A stretch of DNA of 20,605 nucleotides, taken from Opitutia bacterium. Its GTDB lineage: Bacteria > Verrucomicrobiota > Verrucomicrobiae > Opitutales > UBA953. Shown piece by piece: positions 7,824 to 16,256 of the stretch (position 1 is the stretch's first letter; every line of letters begins with the position of its first letter). The position numbers and the translations under genes are program-made. The notes beneath the pieces are model-generated. The model saw only the letters and a program-made list of their open reading frames with translations, was not told the DNA's origin and searched no databases. The stretch is taken from contig CANHZL010000017.1 of assembly GCA_947465345.1 (NCBI GenBank), forward strand, positions 1-20,605, in the 5' to 3' direction.

Positions 7824-9442
7824 TTGGAAGGGTTAGCCTTAGCTTGGGGCGGTGGCAAGGGTGGGAGGACGGGGAGATCGAGGACCTGATGCTGGGCCAG
7901 GAGTCGCTCGCGTAGCTTGGCGTAATCTAAGGCCTGCACCGTGACGCCTTCCTTGGCGGCGAGGGCAGCGGCGATGCCGGCGCTCTGGCCGATCGTCATC
8001 CAGGTCGGTTCGACGCGGACGGAGGAATAGGCGACATGGGAGGCGGACAGTGCCACTGGCACGAGGAGATTAGCGCACTCGGTCGAAGAGGGCGTGATCG
8101 CGCGGTAAGGGATCTGGTAGGCGTAGCCATGCCTCCGGCCGGGAGCGTGCACCGGTAGGATGGTGCCTTCGTTGATCACGCCGTCGGGCAGGGCGATGCG
8201 TCGACAATCATGTGAATCAATCGGGAACGACGATACCGCGATTGGATCGGCCTTCTTCGGGTCTTCGATCACATCTTTCTGCGTTAATATGAAGCGTCCA
8301 TCCATACGACGACCTTCGCGGACGTAGAGTTGGGGTGACCAATGGTCGGTCTCTGGGAACTCGTCGCGGCAGAGCCCAAGCTCGGCCATCGTCGTGCGGA
8401 TCTTTGGCGGGACCGCTTCATCTGTCGTGAGGAAATGGTAGAACTCCAGCGTGTATTCCTTGTGCTTGTCCCAGAGCTTGGCGCGACCCTTTGGGTCGGA
8501 AGCGCACCAGCCATTGGCTTCGCCGACGAGCCCCATCGAAAACATCTTCCCAATGCCGTTATTAGCGTCGAATTTTCCACTCGGAAGAGGGTAGAGATCC
8601 CAAGGCAGGGGGGCGTCGGGATATTTCTGGAAATAACGGCGGACCAGTTCGAAGCGAGCTGGGTCGTAGGCGGTCGGTGCGGGAAAGGGTACGCGGTTGG
8701 CGGGATCCTTCGTGAGGCAGAGGCGGAAGCTATAGACCATCACGGTTTCTTCGCCGGCCTGATCATCGCCGGTGCGCAGGGTCGTGATGAACGGAAGCGG
8801 TAGGCCGTTGGCATCGAAGCCATTGATGGCTAGCTTCTGTTTCGGGTATTGGCGACCGGCGAGGGATTCGCCGTATTCGTCGCGGCTCTCACGTCCGAGA
8901 TGCCAGACGACGCCGGACTTAGCGAGGAGGTCGCCTTCGTAGGTCGCATCGATGAAGACTTTGGCGGTATGCGATCCGGTACTGGTGATGAGACGGATAA
9001 TCTTCGGGCCGTCTTTTTCGACACCCGTGAGGGCTTGTTTCGTCATTACGGTGACGTCGGCTTCCTTGAGCATCGCCTGCGTCACCTGGGCGGCGACGTG
9101 CGGCTCATAGGTCCAGACCGCATTATCCTTCTTCGCCACATCGTAAGGGAGTTTTACGCCCCGGGCGGCGTAGTCGGCGGCGATCCGCTGATGCCATTCC
9201 TCGAAGAGCCCGAGCAGGGTGGAGCGGACGGTTTGATTTGAATCGCTGAAGCTCAGGCCGCCCGTATTGACGCCGCCGACATGGGCGGATGGTTCAAGCA
9301 GTATGACCTTTGCGCCCTCGCGCGCGGCGGCAATCGCGGCGCAGAATCCGCCGGGCGTGGCACCGTAGACGATGACATCGGCTTCCTCGGCCTGGGTTAA
9401 GGGCGAGGCAAGCAGGAGCCCTAGGGCAAGGAGGAGGCGCAT
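7820..9442 (-). CDS. Exported FAD-dependent oxidoreductase (FAD_oxidored family)
   Basis: This 540-residue flavoenzyme starts at the ATG at 9442, which opens a Sec-type leader (MRLLLALGLLLASPLTQAEE); an in-frame ATG 12 codons upstream would disrupt it. The dinucleotide-binding motif VIVYGATPGGFCAAIAAARE (23-42) ends its second strand at LLEP (Glu50), typical of FAD_oxidored proteins with the GATPGG variant. The C-terminal FAD-contact block at 456-499 (starting CANLLVPVALSASHVAYSS, later MTIGQSAGIAAALA) is also characteristic. The tail is proline-rich (LPVLPPLPPPQ). The family is frequent in glycan-degradation loci of this group and is presumed to oxidise sugars or related alcohols, but no substrate is proven. 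Together with the nearby cytochromes it could feed electrons to a periplasmic chain; that is inference. The leader contains a C-rich run but no Shine-Dalgarno. Confidence 0.92.
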   Translation of the reverse strand: MRLLLALGLLLASPLTQAEEADVIVYGATPGGFCAAIAAAREGAKVILLEPSAHVGGVNTGGLSFSDSNQTVRSTLLGLFEEWHQRIAADYAARGVKLPYDVAKKDNAVWTYEPHVAAQVTQAMLKEADVTVMTKQALTGVEKDGPKIIRLITSTGSHTAKVFIDATYEGDLLAKSGVVWHLGRESRDEYGESLAGRQYPKQKLAINGFDANGLPLPFITTLRTGDDQAGEETVMVYSFRLCLTKDPANRVPFPAPTAYDPARFELVRRYFQKYPDAPLPWDLYPLPSGKFDANNGIGKMFSMGLVGEANGWCASDPKGRAKLWDKHKEYTLEFYHFLTTDEAVPPKIRTTMAELGLCRDEFPETDHWSPQLYVREGRRMDGRFILTQKDVIEDPKKADPIAVSSFPIDSHDCRRIALPDGVINEGTILPVHAPGRRHGYAYQIPYRAITPSSTECANLLVPVALSASHVAYSSVRVEPTWMTIGQSAGIAAALAAKEGVTVQALDYAKLRERLLAQHQVLDLPVLPPLPPPQAKANPSK

Positions 9443-9510
9443 GGGCGGGGAAGAGGGCAACTTAGCTGTCGTCCCCACTTTGCCAACTCATTCTGCCTTC
9501 AGCTGCCGGT

Positions 9511-10683
9511 TTACTTCGCCGGCAGGGGCGGAAGTTTCGCACTGTAATGGACGGCGCGATGGCGGGCGTCGTCGTAGGCGAAGTGTAGCCACTGCTTGTC
9601 CGCGCTGACGAAGCCATCCGGATAGTTGAGTGAACCCTTCATCAGCTTGCCGGGGTATTTAGGGTCGGGGCCGGCTTCGGGCACGAGGACGCGCTGGTAG
9701 GGCCACGTCTTGCCGTCGTCGAAACTGATCCAGAGGGAGAGAGGTGCACGACGTTTGGAGTTGTTGTTGTGCAGTAGGGCGACGGCGCTGCCGCCGAGCG
9801 GGAAGAGGGTGGCTTTGCTGCCGGGGTTGGGGATGTCGGTGACCGTGGCGAACTCGGGCCAGGTGCGGCCACCGTCTCGGGAGGTCGCTTGATAGAGGAC
9901 CCCGCCGAGCGTGTCCGCGCGGATGAACATCAGGATCGATCCGTCGGCGCGTTCGTGGATGGTCGGTTCGGCCCAGCCGAAGTACTTGTCGTTGGGCGTG
10001 AGGCGTACGTTGCCGTGCTCGCTCCAGGTCTTGCCGCCGTCGGAGCTCATCAGCACGCCATTGCGTGGGTTGGTGAAGGCGCGGTCGAGCGGGGCCTTGT
10101 CCTTTTCGGAATCGGGGCCGACGTAATGCTGGAAGGGCATCAGGATGCGCCCGTCGCGCGTGGTGATGGAAGGACGGATGAAGGTGCGTTCCTTGAGGCG
10201 GCCGGGCAGTTCGGACGGCTTGCTCCAGGTCTTGAACGAATCGTCGCTGGTCAGATACCAGGAGCGCCAGTCGTTGGCCCAATGCTTGGAGTGCGTCGAG
10301 AAGAAGAGCGTCGCACGGCCATCGCGGACGAGGACTTCGGTCGGGCCTTGGCCGATCGTCTTGCCTTCGCGCGGGAAGCCGACGTCGAAAGCGGCGAGCG
10401 GGCTCCAGGTTCGGCCTTCATCGGTGCTCCGGGTGACGGCGGTATAGTTCAGCGGCGAAGGTTCGGTGTCGCCGCCCGCCAGCATGAAGTAGATCCACGA
10501 GCCATCGGGCATCAGGCGGAGGGTCGTATCGCAGACCATCCGGTTGGGCGTGTAGCCTTCGTAAGGGATGCTCGTTCGGTCCTGCTTGGCGTCTAAGCGC
10601 GCTTGAGTGGCCCGATCCGCATCGGCGGCACGGGTGATGCTCGTCAGCAGGAGCAGGGCGGTGAGGAGGCGAAGCTTAGCCAT
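9511..10683 (-). CDS. Secreted sialidase-family protein with five Asp boxes
   Basis: This 390-residue protein has a Sec signal (MAKLRLLTALLLLTSITRAA) and five Asp boxes of the S-x-D-x-G-x-T-W type: STDEGRTW (86-93), SDDSFKTW (146-153), SSDGGKTW (213-220), SRDGGRTW (268-275) and SFDDGKTW (320-327). Their roughly even 50-70-residue spacing fits a six-bladed sialidase-type propeller. PFQHYVG, AEPTI and FIRADTL segments resemble active-site strands of exo-sialidase-like and BNR_2 proteins. The family includes sialidases and hydrolases acting on other acidic or uronic sugars, so the substrate is open. It lies 68 nt before the FAD oxidoreductase gene and 109 nt after the second DUF1501 gene, so it may start a sub-operon. 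It is the more canonical of the two sialidase-like proteins here. Confidence 0.85.
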   Translation of the reverse strand: MAKLRLLTALLLLTSITRAADADRATQARLDAKQDRTSIPYEGYTPNRMVCDTTLRLMPDGSWIYFMLAGGDTEPSPLNYTAVTRSTDEGRTWSPLAAFDVGFPREGKTIGQGPTEVLVRDGRATLFFSTHSKHWANDWRSWYLTSDDSFKTWSKPSELPGRLKERTFIRPSITTRDGRILMPFQHYVGPDSEKDKAPLDRAFTNPRNGVLMSSDGGKTWSEHGNVRLTPNDKYFGWAEPTIHERADGSILMFIRADTLGGVLYQATSRDGGRTWPEFATVTDIPNPGSKATLFPLGGSAVALLHNNNSKRRAPLSLWISFDDGKTWPYQRVLVPEAGPDPKYPGKLMKGSLNYPDGFVSADKQWLHFAYDDARHRAVHYSAKLPPLPAK

Positions 10684-10742
10684 CGGTAATGATAAGGGGT
10701 AGGTTTGGGGTAGTGGTGGGGCAGGGATACTGAGAAATGATA

Positions 10743-10786
10743 AGGGCTAGGGAGTTAGCCTAGCCCTGTCTCTGGCCCTAGCCCTG
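10743..10786. repeat. Stem-loop with a duplicated 3' arm in the DUF1501-sialidase gap
   Basis: AGGGCTAGG (10743-10751) is the exact reverse complement of CCTAGCCCT at 10759-10767 (7-nt loop GAGTTAG) and again at 10777-10785. The 10-nt repeat CCTAGCCCTG occurs at 10759-10768 and 10777-10786, spaced by 18 nt. Two mutually exclusive stems are therefore possible. The same gap also holds a 16-nt direct repeat with one mismatch, AATGATAAGGGGTAGG (10688-10703) and AATGATAAGGGCTAGG (10736-10751). The tract lies between the DUF1501 stop and the sialidase-like start. It could attenuate or process the transcript, or simply be a decayed repeat. Confidence 0.5.
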
Positions 10787-10792
10787 GCCCTC

Positions 10793-12238
10793 TCAGGAAA
10801 TCAGTTCCTTGACGACCTTGGCTGGGAGGACGCCGGTGAGCTTCTGGTCGAGGCCCTGGAAGCGGTAGGTCATGCGTTCATGGTTGTAGCCCATGAGGTG
10901 CATGATCGTCGCGTGGAAGTCCGAGATATGGAGCGGGTCCTTGACGATGTTGTAGCTGAAGTCGTCGGTCTCGCCGTAGATGCGGCCGCCCTTGGCGCCG
11001 CCGCCGGCCATCCACATTGTGAAGCAGCGGGGGTGGTGGTCGCGCCCGTAATTTTCCTTGGTCAGGCCGCCCTGGCTGTAGATGGTGCGGCCGAATTCTC
11101 CGCCCCAGACGATGAGCGTGTCTTCGAACATGCCGCGCTGTTTGAGGTCCTCGATGAGGGCGTGACAGGGGCCGTCGATGTCCTTGCACTGGCTGGGCAT
11201 ACGGCCCGTGAGGTTACCGTGGTGGTCCCAGTTATTGAGGTAAATCTGCGTGAAGCGGACGCCGCGTTCGGCGAGGCGTCGGGCCATGAGCAGGCTATTG
11301 GCGAAGCTACCGGATTTCTTGGCTTCCTCGCCGTAGAGCTTGAAGGTGCTTTCGGGCTCCTTGGTGAGGTCGGTCAGTTCGGGCACCGAAGCCTGCATAC
11401 GGAAGGCCATCTCATACTGGCGGATGCGCGTATGGGTCTCGGGATCGCCGACGGCCTGGTAGTTGAGGCGGTTGAGCTGGTTGATGCCGTCGATGGTCTG
11501 CTTGCGCATGTCGTTCGGGACGCCTGGCGGATTATTGATGAACAGGATAGGGTCGCCCTTGCTGCGGAAGGAGACGCCGGCATGTTCGCTCGGCAGGTAG
11601 CCGCTGGACCAGAGGCGCGACGAGATGGCCTGTTCTTGATCGCGGTTCGTCGGGGTGGCGATGAGCACGACGAAGTTCGGCAGGTTATCGTTCTCGGAGC
11701 CAAGGCCGTAGGAGGCCCAGGAGCCGATGCACGGACGTCCGGAGACTTGATTGCCGGTCTGCATGGCGCAGATGGCGGGCTCGTGATTGATGGCCTCGGT
11801 GTGGAGCGAGCGCATCCAGCAGATGTCATCGGCGTTCTTCGAGAGATTGGGCAGCAGGTCTGAATTCAGCCACATTCCGCTCTGACCGTATTGGGCGAAG
11901 TTGAATTTCGAAGGCGCAATCGGGAAACGAGTCTGGCCGCTGGTCATCGTGGTCAGGCGCTGGCCGTTGCGGATGCTCGGCGGCAGGTCCTTGTCGAACA
12001 TCTCCTTCATCTTCGGCTTGTAGTCGAAGAGATCGAGCTGCGACGGGCCGCCGACCATGTGGAGGTAGATGACCCGTTTAGCCGTAGGCTTGAAGTGCGT
12101 CGGTACGGCGCCGGGCGCAGCTTCAGCGGTCGACTTCCCGATGAGGGAGGCGAGCGCGGCGGCGCCGAGGGCGTTAGCACCTTGGCCGAAGAAGCGGCGG
12201 CGGGTCTGGAGGGTGTTCCACTCGTGGAGGATAGACAT
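10793..12238 (-). CDS. DUF1501 family Tat-exported protein, copy 1
   Basis: This 481-residue protein has a twin-arginine signal (QTRRRFFGQGANALGAAA, residues 11-28) and full DUF1501 sequence features. VIYLHMVGGPSQLDLFDYKP (56-75) is the domain opening, WGGEFGRT is at 378-385 and GRDHHP at 398-403. DUF1501 is a distant member of the alkaline-phosphatase/sulfatase-like fold, and the Asp/His-rich C-terminal segments are compatible with metal binding, but no activity is established. It follows the complete DUF1549/DUF1553 cytochrome by only 4 nt and is the standard partner gene of that family. Over its last 104 residues it aligns without gaps to the second DUF1501 protein here, and by hand 73 positions are identical (about 70 percent). 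It probably acts as a folded, cofactor-bearing protein outside the cytoplasm. Confidence 0.93.
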   Translation of the reverse strand: MSILHEWNTLQTRRRFFGQGANALGAAALASLIGKSTAEAAPGAVPTHFKPTAKRVIYLHMVGGPSQLDLFDYKPKMKEMFDKDLPPSIRNGQRLTTMTSGQTRFPIAPSKFNFAQYGQSGMWLNSDLLPNLSKNADDICWMRSLHTEAINHEPAICAMQTGNQVSGRPCIGSWASYGLGSENDNLPNFVVLIATPTNRDQEQAISSRLWSSGYLPSEHAGVSFRSKGDPILFINNPPGVPNDMRKQTIDGINQLNRLNYQAVGDPETHTRIRQYEMAFRMQASVPELTDLTKEPESTFKLYGEEAKKSGSFANSLLMARRLAERGVRFTQIYLNNWDHHGNLTGRMPSQCKDIDGPCHALIEDLKQRGMFEDTLIVWGGEFGRTIYSQGGLTKENYGRDHHPRCFTMWMAGGGAKGGRIYGETDDFSYNIVKDPLHISDFHATIMHLMGYNHERMTYRFQGLDQKLTGVLPAKVVKELIS

Positions 12239-12242
12239 GGGA

Positions 12243-15200
12243 TTATTTGTTAAGGACTTCGTCGAGGTTGAGGAGCTGGCTGCAGACCATAGTCCAGGCG
12301 GCCAGTTCGGACTTGGGGAGTTTCGGATCGGACTTCGATTCGCCGACCTTGAGGAGGGCGTCGGCGTCAGCGGCGTTGGCCGAGTAATGCTTGCGGAGCT
12401 GGGTGAGGCTCTCGGTCAGGATCGGGACTTCCTCGGACTTCAGCGGACGGCAGAGCAGGCGGGTGGCGGCGGCGTGGAGGCGCACGGTGTCATCGCCGGC
12501 CTGCTGCAGCGTGTGTTGGGCGAGGATGCGGGAGGCTTCGACGTACTGCGGGTCGTTGAGCGTCACCAGGGCCTGGAGGGGCGTGTTGGTGCGGTCGCGG
12601 CGGACGCAGCTCATCTCGCGCGACGGGGCGTTGAAGATGTCGAGGCTGGCGGGCGCGGCCATGCGTTTCCAGAAGTTGTAGACCGTGCGGCGGTAGAGGT
12701 TTTCGCCGGTGTCCTGCTTGTAGGACATGTTGTGCATGCCGACCACTTCCCAGATGTTCTCGGGCTGATAGGGATAGGTGCCGGGGCCGCCCATGCGGGG
12801 GGAGAGTGTGCCGCTGGCGGCGAGCGCGTAGTCGCGGATCATCTCGGCATCCATGCGGAAGCGGGGGCCGCGGCTGAGCAGCGCGTTGTCGCGATCCTTG
12901 TCGAGCTTTTCGGACGTGATGACGGCGGCCTGTCGGTAGGTGGCGCTGGAGATCACCTGCTTGTAGAAGCGCTTCAGGTCCCAGCCGTGTTCGCGGAAGT
13001 CGACGGCCATCCAGTCCAGTAGTTCTTGGTTCGAGGGCGCGCTGCCGACGATACCGAAGTCCTCGGTCGTCTTAACGATACCGGTGCCGAAGAGCTCCTG
13101 CCACATCCGGTTGACCGTGACGCGGGCGGTGAGCGTATTGGCGTCGCTGACGAGCCAGCGGGCAAGGCCTAGGCGGTTGCGGGGGGCATCGGCGGGGAGT
13201 TTGCCGAGTGCGGCGGGGACCTCGGCGTCGACCTGGACGCCGGGCTTATCGTAGGCTCCGCGCATCAGAATGTTAGCCATCGGCTTTGACCCCATCTTCT
13301 CTTCCTGGATGTGCGTGAGCGGGCTGCGATTGCGGATCGCGGTCTGTTCGGCCTCGAGCTTGGCGGCGAGGGCGGTGGCTTTCTTGAAGTCTTCGTGGCG
13401 GGTGGTCAGGTAGTATTCGAACGCCAGGTCCTTCTGTTTCTGGTCGAGCTTGGGCGAAGCGAGTAGGTGCTGCATCGGTCCGACTTTGGAGATCGTCATC
13501 ACTTCGCTTCCGTTGAGCGAACGTCCGTAGAGGAGGACGTCTTGGATGCCGCCTTCGTAGAACTCGCTGTTGCTGCGCTGTCCGAGGCGGGTCGGGGTGG
13601 CGGAGGTTGAGGAAGTCTTCAGCTTGTCGATGTTGGGTTTGGCTTCGGCGAGTACGCCGTCGATGTAGAACTTTACGCCGGTGCCCTTGCCGCTGCCGTC
13701 GTAGGTCACGAAGACGTGCTGCCAGACGCCGGCCTTCAATAAGTTCTTCGTGGTGCTGACCTGCAGGGCGTCGTCAGGCCATTTGCTGATGACGTAAAGG
13801 CCGAGGTTCTTGCCGGCCTGGAAGAAATCCCAGCCTTGCGCGGCCTTAGCGTCATCCATGCGGGCCACGATGGCGCCGTTACCTTCCACTTTGGTGGGGC
13901 GAATCCAGGCACCGACGCTGAAGGGTTTCTTGGTGTCGAAGTTGCCGAGGTCGCCGATCACGAGATTGGAGCCCTTCTTGAAAGTGGGTGCGGGGCCGAG
14001 CTTACCGTCGGTTTTCCACATAACGGGTTCGCCGTTGGCGGTCGTGCCGGCGGGCAGTCCTTTTCCTTCGTTCAACGCGAGTCGGGCGAGGAGTTCCTTG
14101 GTCGGGAGGTCGGCATCGAGGTCGGCCGGCTTGATCTTGGCGATCCAGGTGGCGAATTCAGGTTTGGCGGCGTTGCGGGCTTCTTGGGTCTTGGCTTTGC
14201 TGCCGGTGATTTCCGTGGGCAGGGCCGCCCAGCGCGGCTTGTCGGTGTCGGACGGGAGATAGAGGACCGGACCGCGGCCGTCCTTCACGTTGCCGTCGAG
14301 GCCGCCTTGGGTCGTGTTGCGGAAGAAGGCCGCCATGGAGTAGAAGTCCTTCGCCGTGAAGGGGTCGAACTTATGGTCGTGGCACTGGGCGCAATTCGTC
14401 GTGAGACCGAGGTAGACCCAGCCCATCGTCTGCACGCGGTCGGCGGCGTAGTTGGCGAGGTTCTCTTCGACGATGGTGCCACCTTCGTTGGTGGTGATGT
14501 TGCAGCGCTGCAGCCCAGTGGCGATGAGCTGGTCTTCGGTGGGCTTGGGCAGGAGATCGCCGGCGAGCTGGTCGACGGTGAACTGGTCGAAGGGTTGGTT
14601 GCGGTTGTAGGCCTTCACGACCCAGTCGCGGTAGGGCCACATCTCGCGGTAAGCATCGAAATGCAGGCCGTGGGTGTCGGAGTAGCGGGCGGCGTCCAGC
14701 CAGTAGCGGGCGCGGTGCTCGCCGTAGGCAGGCTTGGCGAGGAGTTCGTCGATGAGTTCGGACAGTTTCGCGTCGCTCAGACGGGCGCCGTCCTTGGGCA
14801 GGTACTTGGCGAGGATCTCGGGCGAAGGCGGCAGGCCGATGACGTCGAGGCTGACGCGCCGGATGAGTGCGCTGGCGGAAGCTTCGGGCGCGGGCTTGAG
14901 GCCGACGCTGGCGAGCTTGGCAGCAACGAAACGGTCGATTGGGTTCTTGGCCCACGAAGCATCAGCTACAACAGGTAGCGGGGCCTTCTGCGGTGCGACG
15001 AGCGACCAGTGCGGCTGCCAAGGCGCGCCTTGTTCGATCCAACGACGCACGAGGGCGACCTGGTCGGGCTTGAGGGTCTTGTGTTCCTTGGGTGGAGGCA
15101 TGATCTCATCCTCGTCCTTGGAGATGATGCGCTGGAAGAGCGTGCTCTTGTTCGGTTGGCCCTTGATGATGGTCGGCGGCTCTTCCTTGCCGTCCTTGGT

Positions 15201-15395
15201 CATGCGCGGGGCGAAGAAACCGGCTTCGGTGTCGAGGCGGAGGCTGGCCTTGCGGGCGGCCGGATCCGGGCCGTGGCAGTGGAAGCAGTTATCGGCGATG
15301 ATCGGGCGGATATCGCGGTTGAACTGGATTTTCTCCTCGGCCGCGAACGACGCGGAGACGAGGAAGGGAAGGAGCGCCAAGAGGGGCTTACGCAT
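12243..15395 (-). CDS. PSCyt1-DUF1549-LamG-DUF1553 cytochrome c protein, copy 1 (complete)
   Basis: This 1050-residue exported protein starts with a Sec signal (MRKPLLALLPFLVSASFAAE). PSCyt1 carries haem motif CFHCH (37-41) and a possible distal Met in IMPPPKEH (99). DUF1549/PSCyt2 (about 145-365) contains a second haem-like motif [11 protein letters not shown] (335-345). A concanavalin/LamG-like sandwich follows at about 435-635 (FSVGAWIRP at 492-500, WQHVFVTYDG at 558-567, VKFYIDG at 574-580). DUF1553/PSD1 fills about 735-1010 (LTARVTVNRMWQELFG, RTNTPLQALVTLND). The LamG insert suggests the protein docks on a polysaccharide. Two CxxCH sites suggest a di-haem redox role, but haem attachment and substrate are untested. 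It is followed after 4 nt by its DUF1501 partner. Family length and order are normal. Confidence 0.94.
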   Translation of the reverse strand: MRKPLLALLPFLVSASFAAEEKIQFNRDIRPIIADNCFHCHGPDPAARKASLRLDTEAGFFAPRMTKDGKEEPPTIIKGQPNKSTLFQRIISKDEDEIMPPPKEHKTLKPDQVALVRRWIEQGAPWQPHWSLVAPQKAPLPVVADASWAKNPIDRFVAAKLASVGLKPAPEASASALIRRVSLDVIGLPPSPEILAKYLPKDGARLSDAKLSELIDELLAKPAYGEHRARYWLDAARYSDTHGLHFDAYREMWPYRDWVVKAYNRNQPFDQFTVDQLAGDLLPKPTEDQLIATGLQRCNITTNEGGTIVEENLANYAADRVQTMGWVYLGLTTNCAQCHDHKFDPFTAKDFYSMAAFFRNTTQGGLDGNVKDGRGPVLYLPSDTDKPRWAALPTEITGSKAKTQEARNAAKPEFATWIAKIKPADLDADLPTKELLARLALNEGKGLPAGTTANGEPVMWKTDGKLGPAPTFKKGSNLVIGDLGNFDTKKPFSVGAWIRPTKVEGNGAIVARMDDAKAAQGWDFFQAGKNLGLYVISKWPDDALQVSTTKNLLKAGVWQHVFVTYDGSGKGTGVKFYIDGVLAEAKPNIDKLKTSSTSATPTRLGQRSNSEFYEGGIQDVLLYGRSLNGSEVMTISKVGPMQHLLASPKLDQKQKDLAFEYYLTTRHEDFKKATALAAKLEAEQTAIRNRSPLTHIQEEKMGSKPMANILMRGAYDKPGVQVDAEVPAALGKLPADAPRNRLGLARWLVSDANTLTARVTVNRMWQELFGTGIVKTTEDFGIVGSAPSNQELLDWMAVDFREHGWDLKRFYKQVISSATYRQAAVITSEKLDKDRDNALLSRGPRFRMDAEMIRDYALAASGTLSPRMGGPGTYPYQPENIWEVVGMHNMSYKQDTGENLYRRTVYNFWKRMAAPASLDIFNAPSREMSCVRRDRTNTPLQALVTLNDPQYVEASRILAQHTLQQAGDDTVRLHAAATRLLCRPLKSEEVPILTESLTQLRKHYSANAADADALLKVGESKSDPKLPKSELAAWTMVCSQLLNLDEVLNK

Positions 15396-15583
15396 GGGGA
15401 AGGGGTGTCTTGAATAAAGTGGGTTAACGGCAGAGGGGAAGCCAGATTCGTTCCTTTACTTCAGGGACCGCCTTGGGGGTGACCTCGTTAGCATCGGGTA
15501 TGCCTGACCAGATTAAGATACGGGCCCGGGACGGGATGTTCCCCGTCTGGGTATTATTCCTGACTACAACAGGGGGATTCCCC
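15396..15583. other. 188-nt intergenic region, likely start of the second transcription unit
   Basis: This is the longest gap in the window, lying between the small sandwich protein gene and the complete DUF1549/DUF1553 cytochrome gene. A 6-bp hairpin sits at 15530-15547 (GACGGG, loop ATGTTC, CCCGTC) next to the palindromic stretch CGGGCCCG (15521-15528). A compact GGGGATTCCCC element lies directly downstream of the preceding stop codon. The part closest to the cytochrome start ends in ACACCCCTTCCCC before ATG. No convincing -35/-10 pair, T-tract terminator or open reading frame is visible. A promoter for the downstream pair is likely from position alone. Confidence 0.4.
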
Positions 15584-16186
15584 TTATTTTTTCACTTCTA
15601 CCGCCTTCTCGCCGTGGATTGTGAGGTTCTTCACGTCAGCGGTCTTCGAGCCGGCCAGCCAACTGCGCTTCTTGGCGGTGGCGAAATAGGCGTGCTGGGC
15701 GATGACCGGGGCCTGGTCATCAATCGCAAAGGCGTAACGGTCATCCTTCCACTCCACGCGGAGGTGGTGCCATTCGCCGACCTTGACGGCATACTTGAGC
15801 GAGGCGATCGTCTTGGAGGTCTTGCCGGTGTCTTCCTGGATCACCACGCTGCCGCCGAGGACGACGACGCGGCCGACATGCTTGTCCGAATCGCAACCGA
15901 CATAGAAGGCGCCCGCGGCATCCTGTTTGAAGTCGAGTTCGATGACGGCGGCGGAGAGGCCGACCTTATGGTGTAGGACCGGTACGTGCTTGTCCTCGGG
16001 GATATCGGCCATGTGCAGTACGCCGTTATCAGGAGTCCACTTGCCCTTGGCCTGCGACCACTCGGCTCCAAGGGGTTCCTTAAAGGTGGGCGCCGCGATT
16101 GAAGGCAGGGGCTTCTCGTTGAGCAGGGGTTTGCTGTCGGCACCGAAGGCGAACGAAGCGAGGAGCAGGGCGAGGAATGGGCTCAT
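15584..16186 (-). CDS. Small secreted concanavalin-like (DUF1080/LamG-like) protein
   Basis: This 200-residue protein starts at the ATG at 16186, which opens a Sec signal (MSPFLALLLASFAFGADS). A 16-codon upstream extension would be Thr-Pro-rich and runs into a tandem repeat, so it is rejected. The body has the strand pattern of a jelly-roll: WTPDNGVLHMADIPE (50-64), AAVIELDFKQDAAGAFYVG (79-97), VGEWHHLRVEWKDDRYAFAI (136-155) and a final VKNLTIHGEK strand. This fits the DUF1080/3-keto-glycoside-hydrolase-like or LamG superfamily, but the NSG-type signature of classical DUF1080 is missing. Carbohydrate binding or weak hydrolase activity is possible. It lies 70 nt after the lipoprotein gene and is probably co-transcribed with it. 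Low-identity families make the exact assignment uncertain. Confidence 0.78.
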   Translation of the reverse strand: MSPFLALLLASFAFGADSKPLLNEKPLPSIAAPTFKEPLGAEWSQAKGKWTPDNGVLHMADIPEDKHVPVLHHKVGLSAAVIELDFKQDAAGAFYVGCDSDKHVGRVVVLGGSVVIQEDTGKTSKTIASLKYAVKVGEWHHLRVEWKDDRYAFAIDDQAPVIAQHAYFATAKKRSWLAGSKTADVKNLTIHGEKAVEVKK

Positions 16187-16220
16187 GATGATAGGGGTTG
16201 GGGTGGGGGTAGGAGAGGCA

Positions 16221-16244
16221 GTGCAAAAGTGCAAAGGTGCAAAA
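16221..16244. repeat. Tandem repeat, three 8-nt units GTGCAAA(A/G)
   Basis: Three contiguous 8-nt units occur: GTGCAAAA (16221-16228), GTGCAAAG (16229-16236) and GTGCAAAA (16237-16244). On the coding strand this reads TTTTGCAC-CTTTGCAC-TTTTGCAC and is followed by a strongly pyrimidine-rich leader (CTCCTACCCCCACCCCAACCCC) up to the start of the small sandwich protein at 16186. The repeat could be a slippage-prone tract or a small iteron-like protein-binding site. No regulator is encoded nearby. Confidence 0.7.
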
Positions 16245-16256
16245 GAGGACAGGCGG

